Source: Gordius sp. MW1 | Taxonomy: Eukaryota; Nematomorpha; Gordioida; Gordea; Gordiidae | DNA length: 64,000 nucleotides | Direction: 5' to 3' | NCBI GenBank assembly: GCA_964036665.1 | Contig: OZ038528.1 | Location: 186,001-250,000 of the forward strand | Shown here: one piece after another, positions 11,794-25,400 of the stretch | Numbering within the stretch: position 1 is the first letter of the stretch | Layout: each line of letters opens with the position of its first letter | Position numbers and translations under genes: made by a program | The notes under the pieces: model-generated | Told to the model about the DNA's origin: nothing | Database searches by the model: none | Seen by the model: the letters and a program-made list of their open reading frames with translations, nothing else

Positions 11794-14039
11794 TAAATAT
11801 ACCTGTTGTTGAGTATTTCCTACAATATGGCAGCTCTTATGGTGTATGATTTTAATGGTAAAAATAAGCTGTTCGCATTTTATGGTTTTTCTGTGCCTAA
11901 ACATTACCATAGATGTCCAGCAGTTTAAAAATTTGTAAAAAAATACTCAGTTGTAAATGCTACTATCGCACGTTTAGTAAAACTCTTATTGAATTATAAC
12001 AGTACTAATCAATAATAAAAAAATATTCAAAATTATCTTTAAATTTCAATATATTTAATTTTGCCAAATTTAATTTTGCATTTTCATCGTGATAAGCAAA
12101 ATTCCTGATTAATTAATTAAATGTGAAAATAGAATATATAAAGATTTTGCATAGAAATTAAATTTAGAATATTATTGTAGCAATGGATAAGGTAATCTTG
12201 TCAGATACAAAAAATTTTAATAGATTTACCAAGAACCTTGATAAGTTGAAAGACATAGGATAACTGGCTAAAACAAATCGCAACTTAAAAGACCGGATCA
12301 AAAAATATTGACAACGTAGAGAAGATTGCGCAATTAAAAATGAGATTTTTAATTAGGGGAGATTTAAAATTTTTAAGGCATATAGCAAAATTTTGCTTAT
12401 TTTCTTGTCATCATGTAATCGGTCCCACCGTCGGGGGTTATATTTTGATGAGTTTCATCCATCTAGATCTACATCATCATTGTCTACTTGCCAAGTGTTT
12501 TGATCTTGTATGGGTCTCGAAGACAAAATCTCATCTCGTCATTTATGAAAGTCTAGTATCTCGTCTCGTGTTGGCCTAAAAATCTCTTCTTAAAATTTTT
12601 ACTTATTTAAATTATATACAAATAATAAAGGTTCTTCAAAATGGCGAATTACAAAATATTTTATGAACATGTCATTTTCTTGTTCGAACTAGATGGGGCC
12701 CTTAGTTAGCATTGTCAAAATAAGTAACTTTAGATAAATAAATTTGAGAAAAAAGTTTATAATCTGTTGTCAGTTCGTTGATAAAGAGTTTACCACATGT
12801 TAATTATATTGCTATAGAAACTTTAAAGGTACGTTAATACTTTTTACCATTATTTATAATAGAGGTAGTTAGTTGCACAAATTGAAACGTTGTAAAAGCA
12901 CCTATAGAAGTGGCATTGTAACGGGAATAGAAACATAAGAGTTTTAAGGATTTCACAAAGTTGCAATATAATTTATAACAAATTGAACATTTAAGAGTAA
13001 GCGATTATATCCCAAACTATATACTTAATACATTTTTTTTTTAAATTGCCGTGAAAGCGTTTTTATGTAGCTTATGCTTATATATTATACTGTAGTCCAA
13101 AATAGTACAATTCAATGGATTACAGCTCACCTGCCAACCCTACTTTCGAGCATATTTTATTATATACGGATGTTTTATATACGGATTCTCCCACTATTTA
13201 ATTGTACAAATGTTAAAAACTCCCCCCCCCCTTCTTTCTTTATACATTAATTGTAAGTTCGTTAATTGTGAGATTACTTAGCATTTTCGGATACCCCTTT
13301 TGATCTTACACGCGTTAATTAATATAACTCGTACATATATAACATCTGCTGTATCCCATACACTTCGAATTTCTTATACTGATTTTAATATATTACATGT
13401 GTGTTACTTTTCCTCCCCCCCCACGCGCTTGTACGTGTTTGTTAATTTTATCGACACGCATCAGTGAATTTTGTATATGCGTACACAACGCGTATTGTAT
13501 CGATAGCTTTTTATAAATATTCATTCTTAAGAGTTTTTATTCCTTAGTTTTAGCATAGTAAAATAAATAACCAAGATGTAAAGAAAGAAATAAAAGTATA
13601 TTGTTGCGTACGCGGTGGAGTCTTTTAACCCTTTTTCCCCTTATCTGCCGTCCCCCAATATATCCCCCTATTAGCCACAATTCTCCCAATATATCAATGA
13701 TTCCCCTTCAAATTTTACCCGCAGACCTTTTCTTTATTCCGCGCGGAACATGATACCTACATTTATAATGTCAGATGTAATATAAATGGCATAAAATGCA
13801 TATTATGCCTTGATAATATTAGAGGTGAATGAGTTCAAGCACAACAAACCCCTGGTAGACTCATTCTTTAATTTAATGTTTTTGAAGGCAATCGTTCGGA
13901 AAGCTCAGAGGTCGCTGAGGGTGCTCAATATCTTTTAATTAATGCCAGAAATAAATATACACTAAATATATTAAAATTTTACATGCCATAGAGGCCGGAG
14001 AAGTAATTGAGATTCTTCTAAGATATTCCGAATCCCTCC

Positions 14040-15470
14040 TTTTACGTGATGCGAGGTCGTCCTCTTACTCTTTTCACCGGCACCTCCATGTCCAATATTT
14101 TTTGATCTACATCATTCGTCTCCCTTCTTAGTATATGCCCATAACCCCTTAGCCAATTTTTGTAATTAAGTCCGCCATAAATTGTATACCCATTTTAGAT
14201 CTGATAAAGTCATATGGTCGAGCCTAGTACACTCCAAGCTCCACCGTAGAATTCCCTTCTCCGTGTCCTGCAACAACTTTTCTTCTGTGACGTTTAACGC
14301 CCAGGTTTTACTTCCATATAGTAACCGTCTAACGATGGATTTGTAAGCTTTGCTCTTCAACCATATTGGCATTTTCTTGTCGCACATTGCACCGGATATA
14401 CTTCGCCGTTTAAGACATCTTTATCCGGGCATGGACTTCTGTTGCACAACGTACCTGCTGATGTAACATCGCGCCGAGGTATGTGTACCTGTCAGCTTTT
14501 GGGTCTTAAGATGGTCATCTAGAGATTGGATGCCTATAACGTTTATTTCTTTTATACCGTTTTTTGATCGTTGACCTTTAAACCATTCCAGGTAGTGCGA
14601 AGATTGGATCAATTAGGGATTCGCCGTTCACAAATTCGAATTTTAGATATTTCCACCTCGCTTATTAGCCGATATTTCCACCTATTTTTTTTTAACCTTT
14701 TTACTAAGATCCTGCTTCAAGGATCAAGTTAGTTTCATAATCTCTGTAATTGCCAAGGTCCTGAGGGTCTCCTTTGCCTTTAAATAAGGGTATATTTGTG
14801 TTTGCTCTCTATTTATTAGGAATTTGCATTCTATCAATATCTTGTAAAAAAGGTTGGTCATGGTCGTGACCCTTCTATCCGACCCATGCTTTCATAGGAT
14901 TCCATATGGGGCATTAGCTTTTCCTTTTTGGGTCTTGTTCATTTGTATCCCCTGAAGAGTTCGACCATAATCATGTTTGGCTCAATATCGGGAAGGGAAT
15001 ATTGGTCATTTGCAATATTTATACGTTCAGTAAAATATCCTTTCCGCTTCTCCATCACTATATTCGTCGTGAAAGATTTGACCCTTTTTGTATATGACTA
15101 TTTTAAGGACTCCGCCTTTATCTCTGCAAATTTGTGTATAATCCTGTCGCCCCCTTTAAAGTTTATTTACCTCGGTGTACGCAGAATTCTTCGCAATTGC
15201 AATGGCCTTTATCGCGGTTCTCTATACTCTTAATAATCATGCCGACTTTTTTGATTTGTGCCACCGTTTATAGAATTTTTCTTTCTTTTGATGAAATCAC
15301 TAACCAATTGATCCCACCGCCATAGCTCCCTATTCAAAGCTTTGCATCATTTGGTCTGCCCAGAACCTAAATCGCTGTTTCTTTTATGTCCTTAGTTAGC
15401 GTCTCCCAATCGTCGTCTAAGCCCCTTTGAAACTTTACACCCAAGAGTGAGGACGCTTTTTGCTTTAGCG
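14040..15470 (-). pseudogene. Decayed non-LTR retrotransposon (LINE ORF2 3' part)
   Basis: Minus-strand translation shows the C-terminal part of a LINE reverse transcriptase polyprotein in broken frames: a segment with LLYGSKTWAL near 14330, then RLDHMTLSDL near 14210, and at 14040-14140 the terminal GHILRRE ... RVRGRPR motif. Upstream at about 15370-15430 is a linker with LTKDIKETAI and an in-frame stop. Stops and frameshifts interrupt it throughout. A related 3' end lies at 26640-26760. Confidence 0.75.
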
Positions 15471-16417
15471 TTTCGTATCGAATTTGAGGTTCACACCCTT
15501 CTTTATTCGAAAATAATAATTATGTAATCGATGTGCAAAAGAAAAATCTACATGCCTTTATAAATATAATTATATATTTAGACAAAAAGAGGATTAATTT
15601 TATTTTATTAAATGTAACGCGAGAAGATATTACGACGAATAAATTACGTAAATATAAGAAGCGAAGGGGAAGAAATATGGGAAAAAGTTTTGGACGCGTG
15701 GATATAAAACAAAGGGGTTGGGACTTGGGAGAAATTTTTAGCTTATTTAAGACGAAAATTAAATTATGTTCTTAAACGCCGTCTTCTAGTAGAGGGAAAG
15801 GCGGGAAGGACAAGGTCAAGAGTGATTTGACATATCGCAGCTTAAATAAATCGCAGAAGGCTTTGTTGTTGAATTACAGGCTAAATATCGTCTGCTTTTC
15901 TTAATTAAAATATCATTGCCCCCTAAGTTAGGTGATTAAATCTGCTTTTCTTTTAGCAATTAGGGTGAGGTTCAATGGGAAGATAAGACAACTCGTATAT
16001 TACAAATATGACTTAATCTATTAACTTTTTGCTTCTTATGAAATTGCAACAAAATAAAATTGCTAAAGATTTAAAAAAAAATCCTTCTTGAGACTGGCTG
16101 CAAGTTAATAACGCCCCTCCTAAAAAAAGGTTTGATTTCTGCAAAAATTAGAAAATTTTTAATCCTACCATGCCCTAAATAAGTATATTTTTATGTCTAT
16201 AATAATAATCTAATGCTAAAGGATATTTGCTAAGAAATATAAAAAACGCTATAGCTGCCCTTGCTAATCACAAACCTCTTTGTACAAATACTTCGCAAAG
16301 TTTTAGAAGATTAGAGAATTTTAAGCTGACAATGAACCCAAAAACATAAATTATTTGACTATAAATATGTAAGATAATGCACGGCAAGTGAGCGCAGACG
16401 ATTTAAATCTGGTTTTA

Positions 16418-19400
16418 ATGGGCGATATGTTGTATGATTTAGGCGTTGATGATGAGACACAACTAAGCATTATGCTCACAATTAATCGCTTTCTATCTTC
16501 GGATGAAGCAAAATGTAAACCTAATTACATACATTTTATAATTTAACAGTGAGTTTTCCTACGTCTTTAATTAGTAAAGAAAGAAGATTAGTTCACAAAC
16601 TTTGTGAACATTTTGGTTTGACAACTAGAACCTTAGGGTAAATTTAGGCTAGGATTTTTTCTATTTAATTTGAAGAAAAGGCTCTGGCCGTTTCGTTTTA
16701 TGTGTCAAGGATGAAAGCTTATTAAAAATTGATGAGCCTAATTCATTTACCTTATCTCCTCATACTATTCAACAATTATTACAATTTTGTCTAAGTTACC
16801 CATTAAATCACAAAGAAAGGTTAGAATTGCTAGTAAGGACAGAAAAATTTGGAAATCCTCCACCAGATGGTAAATATTTTAAATCATTGTGAAGAGTTTT
16901 TAATCAGAAGTGGATAAGAACAAGGCTGTTGGAAGAATAAATATAGGATTGGCCTTAGTTCCAACTTGTTTTCAATTTAATTATACAAAAGATCCAATTA
17001 GCTTATCCAAATTAGATATAATTAATTCAATTAATACCTATCAAATTACATTAATATCAGGAGACAATGGAGTTGGAAAATCAACACAGGTGAATTTCGC
17101 AAGATTTATCACAAAAATCATTTATATTGAAAATATTTTTATGATTTCATTTTTGTTTGATATTGTTATAGGTGCCAAAATATATTCTTGAATTTGCTCA
17201 ATCTCAAAAAAAAGCTGTTAGATTGGTTTTTATACAAAATAGTCGATTATTAGCAGTATCCATGGCAGAAAACTTAGCTTCACAATTAGCTGAAAAAGTT
17301 GGTCAAACTGTAGGCTATCAAATAAGGCTTGAAAGCAGGTGAATGAATATATATTGTAATATATTTAACATATATTGTGTACCCTATGATTACATAACGG
17401 AAAAATGAATAATTAATTGCTATGCAATTTATGGGTATTTACTACATTTAACATGATTTAGTTAATAAGACAATAATTATTATAAATTAATTACCTTTTT
17501 AATTGAATAAATGGCTAAAAAATTTTATTTAATACTGTACCTTTAGTTAAGTTGAAAAATATCCTTTATGTATGTATAAGAAATATAAGTTAAATGGCAT
17601 TCCAGCTTAAAAATATGAAAAAAACATTAGATATAATGTCAATAATGTTAAGCCTATATGCTTACCTTTATTTTTATGGTATTTCTTTTCTAAAATATTA
17701 TGCATTGTATAATTTTATTATTGTCATCACCATTACATGTGTATGTTTTAGAGTTTCGCCAACTACTGTTCTTACGTTCTGCACCCCATGGGTATTTTTA
17801 CGTAATTTAATAAGTATGGATCCCGACATTTCTCGCATTACACACATCATTATAGTAAGTAGCATATGCTTTAATAGGTCTGTTGGAATGGAATTATTTT
17901 TCACATTTTGATAATAAATTGCTTAAAATTCCTTTAGTAGAATTATTTCTTTTTTTTTTAAATATAATATACATTATTTTAGAGGGTCAGTTTGGGTTAA
18001 ACTTTAGATTAATTATAAAAAGGGTTCTAAGTACTTATGTCATCCATCCCGCTAATTTTAGAGGATTCCTTCACATCTTATAACATCATATTTAACACCG
18101 ATCTCGTAAGGTATTGCAACAATTCTCATTATACTACTCTACATATTCTTGCTATATTACTACACAGGATGACGTGGATTGCAGGGTCAAAGCTGTCGAT
18201 TTAATCCTGGTTTACCTGAAGCTCTCCATGTTACCCAAAAACAAGGCTATGAAATTAATTCTCCTCTCCTCCCCACAACCCTACACCCAACACTTATTTC
18301 AAAAATACTTTGCCGCTTTCAGTACAACTCAGCTCTTGAACGGTAGTAGTTATTTCATTAATATGATTAATTTATTTATTATGTGCATTTGATAGTGGGT
18401 AAACAGATGGATTGCAAAAGAGTGACCGAAATGTTTCTGGGTCAAACCTTACAATAGTAATTTTTTATTTATTCTGTATACACGGGCATAGCCAAGGGGA
18501 CTTACAGGGAGGGGCGGCTGCCCCTTTTAATAAAGAATTTGTTGAAATTTATTCAAAATGATCATTTTGCCCTTCCCAAATCATTATTGCCCCCCTCTAA
18601 TTTCAATGCTGGCTACGCTCAGTTTATATATTTATGCTAAATACTTATTAATACCTCGTGTTATTTCAATAGTGTGGGGTTGTTGAACGATGAATTGCTG
18701 ACTTTCACGAAGGCCATACCTACGCGTAATGCTTTTATCAACACGACTTAATTTGCGATAAATATAATATAATCACTTACATATTATATGAAGAAATATC
18801 CTATTTATGTCAAAGGAGCTCTGACATTGCAGAAGTTGCGGGAAGTTCTCTCTTTTCCCCACCAATCCAACAACGCCCATCGCCAAGACAGGCGAGACAA
18901 GTTGAAGGATACCCCCGCTCTCGCGGCTCTCCTTAACTTTTTCACCACTCATTACAGAAATGCCGGAGAATTTAAGGAAAAATTGGACAAATTCCTCCTC
19001 ACGGTACCGCTTTTAATTAATTTTTATTGAAGAAGTGTAATGTACGTAATATATTATATGGTAGAGGAGGGATAGTATAAGTCAAAGTTCTTCGTCTCAA
19101 GTTTCGCCGTCCAGCGGAGGCGATACCACCCACAATAAATCCGCCTTATTCTTCACGTATGGGAGCAACGGAGGGGGTGATGATGACAATAATCGAGGTA
19201 TTCAGTACCCGTATCATAACATGCACCCCATGTTACCGGGCCTACTTGATGCGGCTATGGAAGAAGCCTGGTATTTCGAATGGTCTCTTAACACCAACCC
19301 CCCAACTGGCCCCGCCTCAACCTCTTCCCCTTCTCCCATCGGCACACCCCGGAGTTGCTTGGATGAGTGCACTAATACTATTACCACAATCAACCAAAGG

Positions 19401-22400
19401 CGCCGTTACCTGGACGCGCTGCTGGAGATATTCATGGCGTACGGGATAGAAGGTTGTTAGACTAGTGTTGTAAGAACGGCTGGGTGGTTTCGTTTGGTCT
19501 ACCTTTGGTTTTAGTCGAGTAAACATAAACAGGCACCAAAGGACTTTTTTGTCTGTTTTTTTTGTCTGTTTTTTTTGTCTGTTTTTTTTGTCTGTTTTTC
19601 TTAATCGCATCAATGGACCAAATGTTTAGTCGACTAAAACCAAAAGTCGGCTAGACAAAACCCAGCCCTTTTTACGCCACTAGGTTAGACACACGCGCAA
19701 TTTATTGCTCGCTCACTCATTAATTTTGCGTGTGATTGATTAGTTGATAGGGCTCATTCGGTGTTGGACGTGACGTTGCTCATGATGTGTTCGGGGTTGG
19801 GGCTGTGTAGCCTCGTGGAAAAATTAATATACTACGGCGCAAATCAGAATCGATATTGTTACCTCGACGGATCCATTCCAACCGATTGGGCTTTAGCCTT
19901 CGATAAGCCTGAAACGGTTTCCTTGCTACAAACGTTCAAGTAAGACCCACCCATTCTTCATTAAACCTCAATTTTGCACATATTTTATTACGAATGTAAT
20001 ATGAGAGGTTCAAAAAATGATGAATTCTGAAAGATTATTCATGAAGAACTAAGTGATTCCGGTCTCTACTTGTTTAAAAATTCTATTTTAAAAAACGTAG
20101 TATCATGATATTGTTTATCAGGGGTGCGGGCTATTTAGATTCCGTTTAAGTTGTTAACCAGGATAAGGGCGTTTGGTATATAAAAATTTTAGTTGAAATC
20201 ATTTTTATTTTGCCATCAAGCATGTTTACAATGCAATTTCCATATAATACTAAACGTAGCTACAAAACAACATCTTTAAAATATTATATTACGAATAAAA
20301 TTAAATTCAATGTTGTGACTTTAAAGCGCTTGGATGTGCAGAGTCCTCATTGCCTCGTAGACAAATTAGGAATTACATCTCTCCTTGTATTTATATAATA
20401 TATATAGCGTTTTACTATCTTAAAATGATGGCAACCTTCCTTAAGGGATATGATGGGGGAGATGGCATTCGAAGAAGCTCGCCTACTACTCGATAACATG
20501 GATGAACCGGAAAATTTGCTGGAACCGCGTTACACCCATCTATCCATGGCACGTCTATATTATGAGAAAATTCATTTCAACAACATCAACAACTTCAATG
20601 GGGGCCAACAAGGACTTGGTGCCCGGGATCTCTTGCTCACATTAATTATCAACCTCGTGAACGAGCTCAACTTTCAACACAACCAGCAGCAGCAATCGGC
20701 TAAAAAAGGTGATAAGTACAATTTAACTCTACCATTGTTTGGTCAAACAAGATTATGGTTCAATGTAGTTTAGCGTTAAGGTGGGCATTACTTGTTTACG
20801 AATTAAACGAAATAAGATTGTAGTTGTGGGGGGAAAAATGGTTTATGCTAAATTGTGTGTTAGTTTTTGTAAATGGTAAAATAAACTGTCTAACAGGCTC
20901 CAAGTGTATATTGGTTTTCTTGCCCACGTGCGACGAAATCACGCGTACTAAAGAAGCCCTACTCTCAGATCCGGTTTTTTCTGCAGCAAGTTCTCACAAC
21001 AAGTACCATCAAGTCTTATGTATATCATCATTTAATTGAATGAGAATCTTGTATGAATTTAGCTTAGTGACTTCTTTTAATATAATTAATCGCAGGGTGC
21101 GCGTATACGTTTTGTATCGCGAGATGGTGGCTTCGGATCTCAAGCAAATCTACCAGAGCATCGGGGACGAGTGCGTGAAGCTTGTAAGCACCTCATCCCC
21201 CCCCTCCCCATTTTAAAATCTCTTTTACCTATTATTTTTTTGGTTATTTGCAATCGAATACATTTACGGAGGATTTGTCTATACTTACACAATTGAGGCG
21301 GGTTTATTATAAAGTAATTTAAGGTTTTCTTATTAGCTCCTTATAGCCAAAATACCACTAATTTTATCGATGTTAAATATTAAGTAATCTACTTTATTGT
21401 TGCCTTATAAAATTTATTTTTAAAATGTGATAGATATTGGCTACGGATATTGCAGAGACTTCGGTTCCCATCTCAGACATCGCTTACGTCATCGACAATG
21501 GATTGGTTGAGAAGGTAAATGAAACTTAGTTTTCATTATAATCTAACAAAATGAACAAATTTGTAATTGCTTAATACTTACCTTTAATTATTCCCCTCCA
21601 TCAACCTATTGTTCTCATCTTTTGTTAAAAGATTTCTGCCATAAAGTATTACTCTGTTATATTGACGATAAATTCTTATGTCCACTTGATAAAAACGTTT
21701 TGTAATTATAAATATATGTATCGCTTAATTAGCATTTTTTGTCTCTTCTTTGCATCCAGGAAATGTACGATTGTAAAAATAATGCTTCGAGGCATGGGTT
21801 GTGCTGGTTATCGAAAGAAAACTACGAAAACAGAATTAACGTGTAAGTATATCAAAATAGCTCATCATGATCAAGCATAACTGTTTGCATCCCTCCAAAA
21901 ATAGGCTGAAAAAAGGTTGGACATCTGCTACTGGATCACCGGGTTTAATTTGTTTTCGGCTCTACACCGAACTGCGGGCATCTCATTTGATCGAACGCTA
22001 CCCCAGCCCCTTTTCCCTCGGTTCTTTGAGCGAATTACTGTTACAAGCAAAATATTTAGCCCCCCTCAATTCGTCCCTTCAAGATTTTTTGGGTAAAGCC
22101 CCGGAACCCCCTTCAAATTCCGTCATGCGTTCAATGGTACAACATCTTAAGGTATGTAATGTTACGACATGAAGACACGGTGTTTTGCTTTGACCCTGAT
22201 CTGATGATAACCCATGCTAATTAACTTTGATTTGTTTAATTGTGTTAACGTATGAATGAAAAGTCAATGTTTAGGATAAATAAGCAAAGGACTATGATGC
22301 AACTAAAACATTTTCTTTATGATTATATTGCCCCCGTGTTGAAGCACTTGAAAGGTTATGATTATATTGTGGAAATGTTGAATTGGTTTGATTACAATAG

Positions 22401-25400
22401 GCGTTGGATGCGTTGGACGATTGCTTGGATTTGACGGAATTGGGACAACACCTGGTAGATATACCCTTGCACCCTTGTTTGGGTAAGATGATATTGCATT
22501 CCATCGTGTTGAAGTGTTTGGATCCCGTGTTGACCATCGCCTGCGCCCTGGCTCAACCCGCTAAATCTAAGAGTCCTTTCGTGACCCCTTCTATCGCCAC
22601 TAAATCTTCCATCATCTCCGTCAAGTATCGATACTCCGAAAAAACCTTCAGCGATCACATGATTTTACTCCGGGTATTTCAGGTAAATACCCTTCTTTTA
22701 TTTAACCCTTAGGGGGCTTATTAATGTTTTGGAAACGGCTGGCGTTTCTTTGAGCGACCTTTGGTTTTAGTCGACTAAACATCAAACTGACCAAATGTTT
22801 TTTCGTCTGTTTTTCTTAGCCGCATAAATAGGCCAAACGCTTTTTGGTCAAGCCTTTGGTCTATTTAGGTTTAGTGGACTAAGGTCGACCAAACATAACC
22901 CAGCCGTTTGTACAACCTTGGTCTTCCAATGTATATAACGCAGGGTTGGCAAAAAGCGAGGGTGGACGGGTGGGAAAAGCAATTTTGTTCCCGTAACGGT
23001 TTGTCCCCATCTAATTTGGATGCCATATTCACCCTTCGAGCCCACATCCTCGGTCAACTGCGGGCTTCGGGTTTGGTGAGATCACGTGGATTCGGGGATA
23101 TACGAGATCTCAACATTAATTCCGAAAATTGGCCTGCCGTCAAAGCGGTACTGTGTACTTCGTTGTACCCCAACTTAGCCCGGGTCATTCATTCCCGTAA
23201 GTGAACATACTTATTTTACTCTTTAATTTTCTTAAAACGTCCAAATTTATGTTTAAATTTAGCGCAATTAGATACCCTGCAGAACCCAGATGAAAAGGAT
23301 AGAATCGAGATGGGAGAATTGTTACTGGGATTGAATGTCATATTATTGACGGTGTGTGGAGGCAATGCGGGTAAAGGATCTGCCCTTTCCAATTCTTCCC
23401 CCCAAACCGTGAGAATTAATCAGAAAAGTCCCCCCACTTTGGGCACCGACAGTGATGTATACAATGAAGAATCTTCCCTATCAAACTATCAGCTTTCTCA
23501 AAATAGCACCACGTCTTTGTAAGTTCATGTACTGTACCAATATTCTCAGCATTTTTTCTAGTGACCTTTTAAGGATGTATTACAATAAGGGGGGGGGGGC
23601 GTAGGCAACGAAAATAACTTTAATCCCTAAATCAAAAATTTTGGTTTTCGTTCACATTATTTATTAAGATGAGAACTATATCCATGAGTACAAAATAATT
23701 TACAACGAATAACACTTATATTTGCCCCATATCTTTGCACATTTATGACTCACACATGATACATTTATCACATATATACTTTCATGTCCAAGGTGTGAGC
23801 GCAAGGTTAAATTAGGGCCCGAAGTTTGTTTTGCCTCCAATAGCCTAGCTTCTTCTGTTAGCCTCAAATCCAATCGTTCGTTCGGTAACAACAGCCTATG
23901 GGCTACATTTTGTCCTTCGGATTGGATCATTTATGATTCTTGCTTCCAGCTCAAACCATTCCTCGACGAAGGGTCCGGGACTGGTAACGGTAATCTTGGG
24001 AAAAGTCATTTCGATTGTAAGGAGGTTCCTCTAGGGTGTGCCGGTTATTTACAAGGTTGCACCCTGGTTTCTCCCATAACCGTTCTCCTGTTTGCGGGAC
24101 CTAATCGGACGCCTAAAGAATTTGTACAAGATATCGAAAATCCGGAAAGTAAGTATCGTCCCCTTCTCATCCATTCCTGTATTAGAATTAGAGAGGGGCA
24201 AAATGATCATTTTTTGAAAATTTTAATAAATTCACCAATTTTTTGATTTAGAGGGGGCAGCCGTCTCTTCCTGCCCCCCACCCTGGCTACGCCCATGTCC
24301 ATTCCATTAATTAAAGTTGGTATCGGCCTACCGGTAAATCCCTATCATTATCATAGGTATACAAAATATAGCGGGGGTAATGGTAGAAGTTGAAAGTGAT
24401 AGTGGCGACGATTCGGATCACAATCAGGCAGGGAGCAATCGGGGTGATGATAACAATAGTTCCTGTGCAACACCACATCCATCTTCGAAGCAGCAACGCT
24501 CAATCACCCTCACCACCGAACTGAAATTGGATGAGGGATTGGTCTTTCAAAACGACTTAGAGGTATTACGTAACGTTCTTCACCTTAGGCAAAAGTATCA
24601 TTCGCTCGTTTTAAGGCGATTGAAAAACCCTTCAAAACCTTGTTCTCCCACCGACGAGGTAAGCAAATCACATATATGAATTTATCAAAATTAAAATATA
24701 CGTTATTTCATTGAAAATAAAGACGACGCTGAAGATGGTGATAAGCATTTTGGCTCAAGAGGAAAATGCGTTAGGATTGCCTCAACCCTCGGGTGTTGGT
24801 CAAAGGCCTAAACCAATGTCGACTGAACAAAGTAATAACAACAATACCAATAACGACGAGCCGCCCCTTCTCTCCTCCCCTCCAAATCCATCTTCCTTCA
24901 ACCCACATCAAAGAGGTACTACACATTAGTGTTGTAAAACGGCTGGGTTTTGTTTGGTCGCCCTTTGGCTTTAATCGACTAAACATAAACAGATCATAGG
25001 TTTTTTGATCTTTTCCTCTGAGTAGCATAAACAGACCAATGATTTTTGGTGAAGCTTTTGGTGTCTCTGTATGTATGGTCGAGTAAAATCAAAGGTCTAT
25101 TACACGCGCATTTCTTCCAATATTTTATTTCATTCCTTTATCGTTGCGCTGTTTTAGACATGATGGGTGCAATGACAAATCTTTCTCTTAACGATTCCGA
25201 TAATAGGAGTGCTCATAGCCAGGATATGGGATACTACAACAATCATGGTGCCTTCTACGATCCATCACCACATGTCTATTCTCAACAAAACCCTGCATTT
25301 GTTTCTGCTCCTGCCATTACGATACCACCACCACAGGCCCCTGAGTCCTCTTTGGTCAGATTTTATCTCATCAAACCGACGGTTAGCCCGGGTAGCCATC

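Noticed and set aside
12340-12579. 79-aa plus-strand frame
   Set aside because: AT-rich intergenic sequence; no homology recognised and no neighbouring exon.
16910-17191. 93-aa frame taken as a stand-alone gene
   Set aside because: It is exon 4 of YTHDC2 (P-loop) reading into the following intron.
18672-18736. Possible extra YTHDC2 exon (LLNDELLTFTKAIP)
   Set aside because: No acceptor gives the phase left by exon 7, while exon 7 joins the exon at 18816 directly in frame.
19439-19452. YTHDC2 exon 9 ending at 19452
   Set aside because: The longer form aligns slightly better but leaves phase 1, which does not match exon 10; the donor at 19438 keeps the frame.
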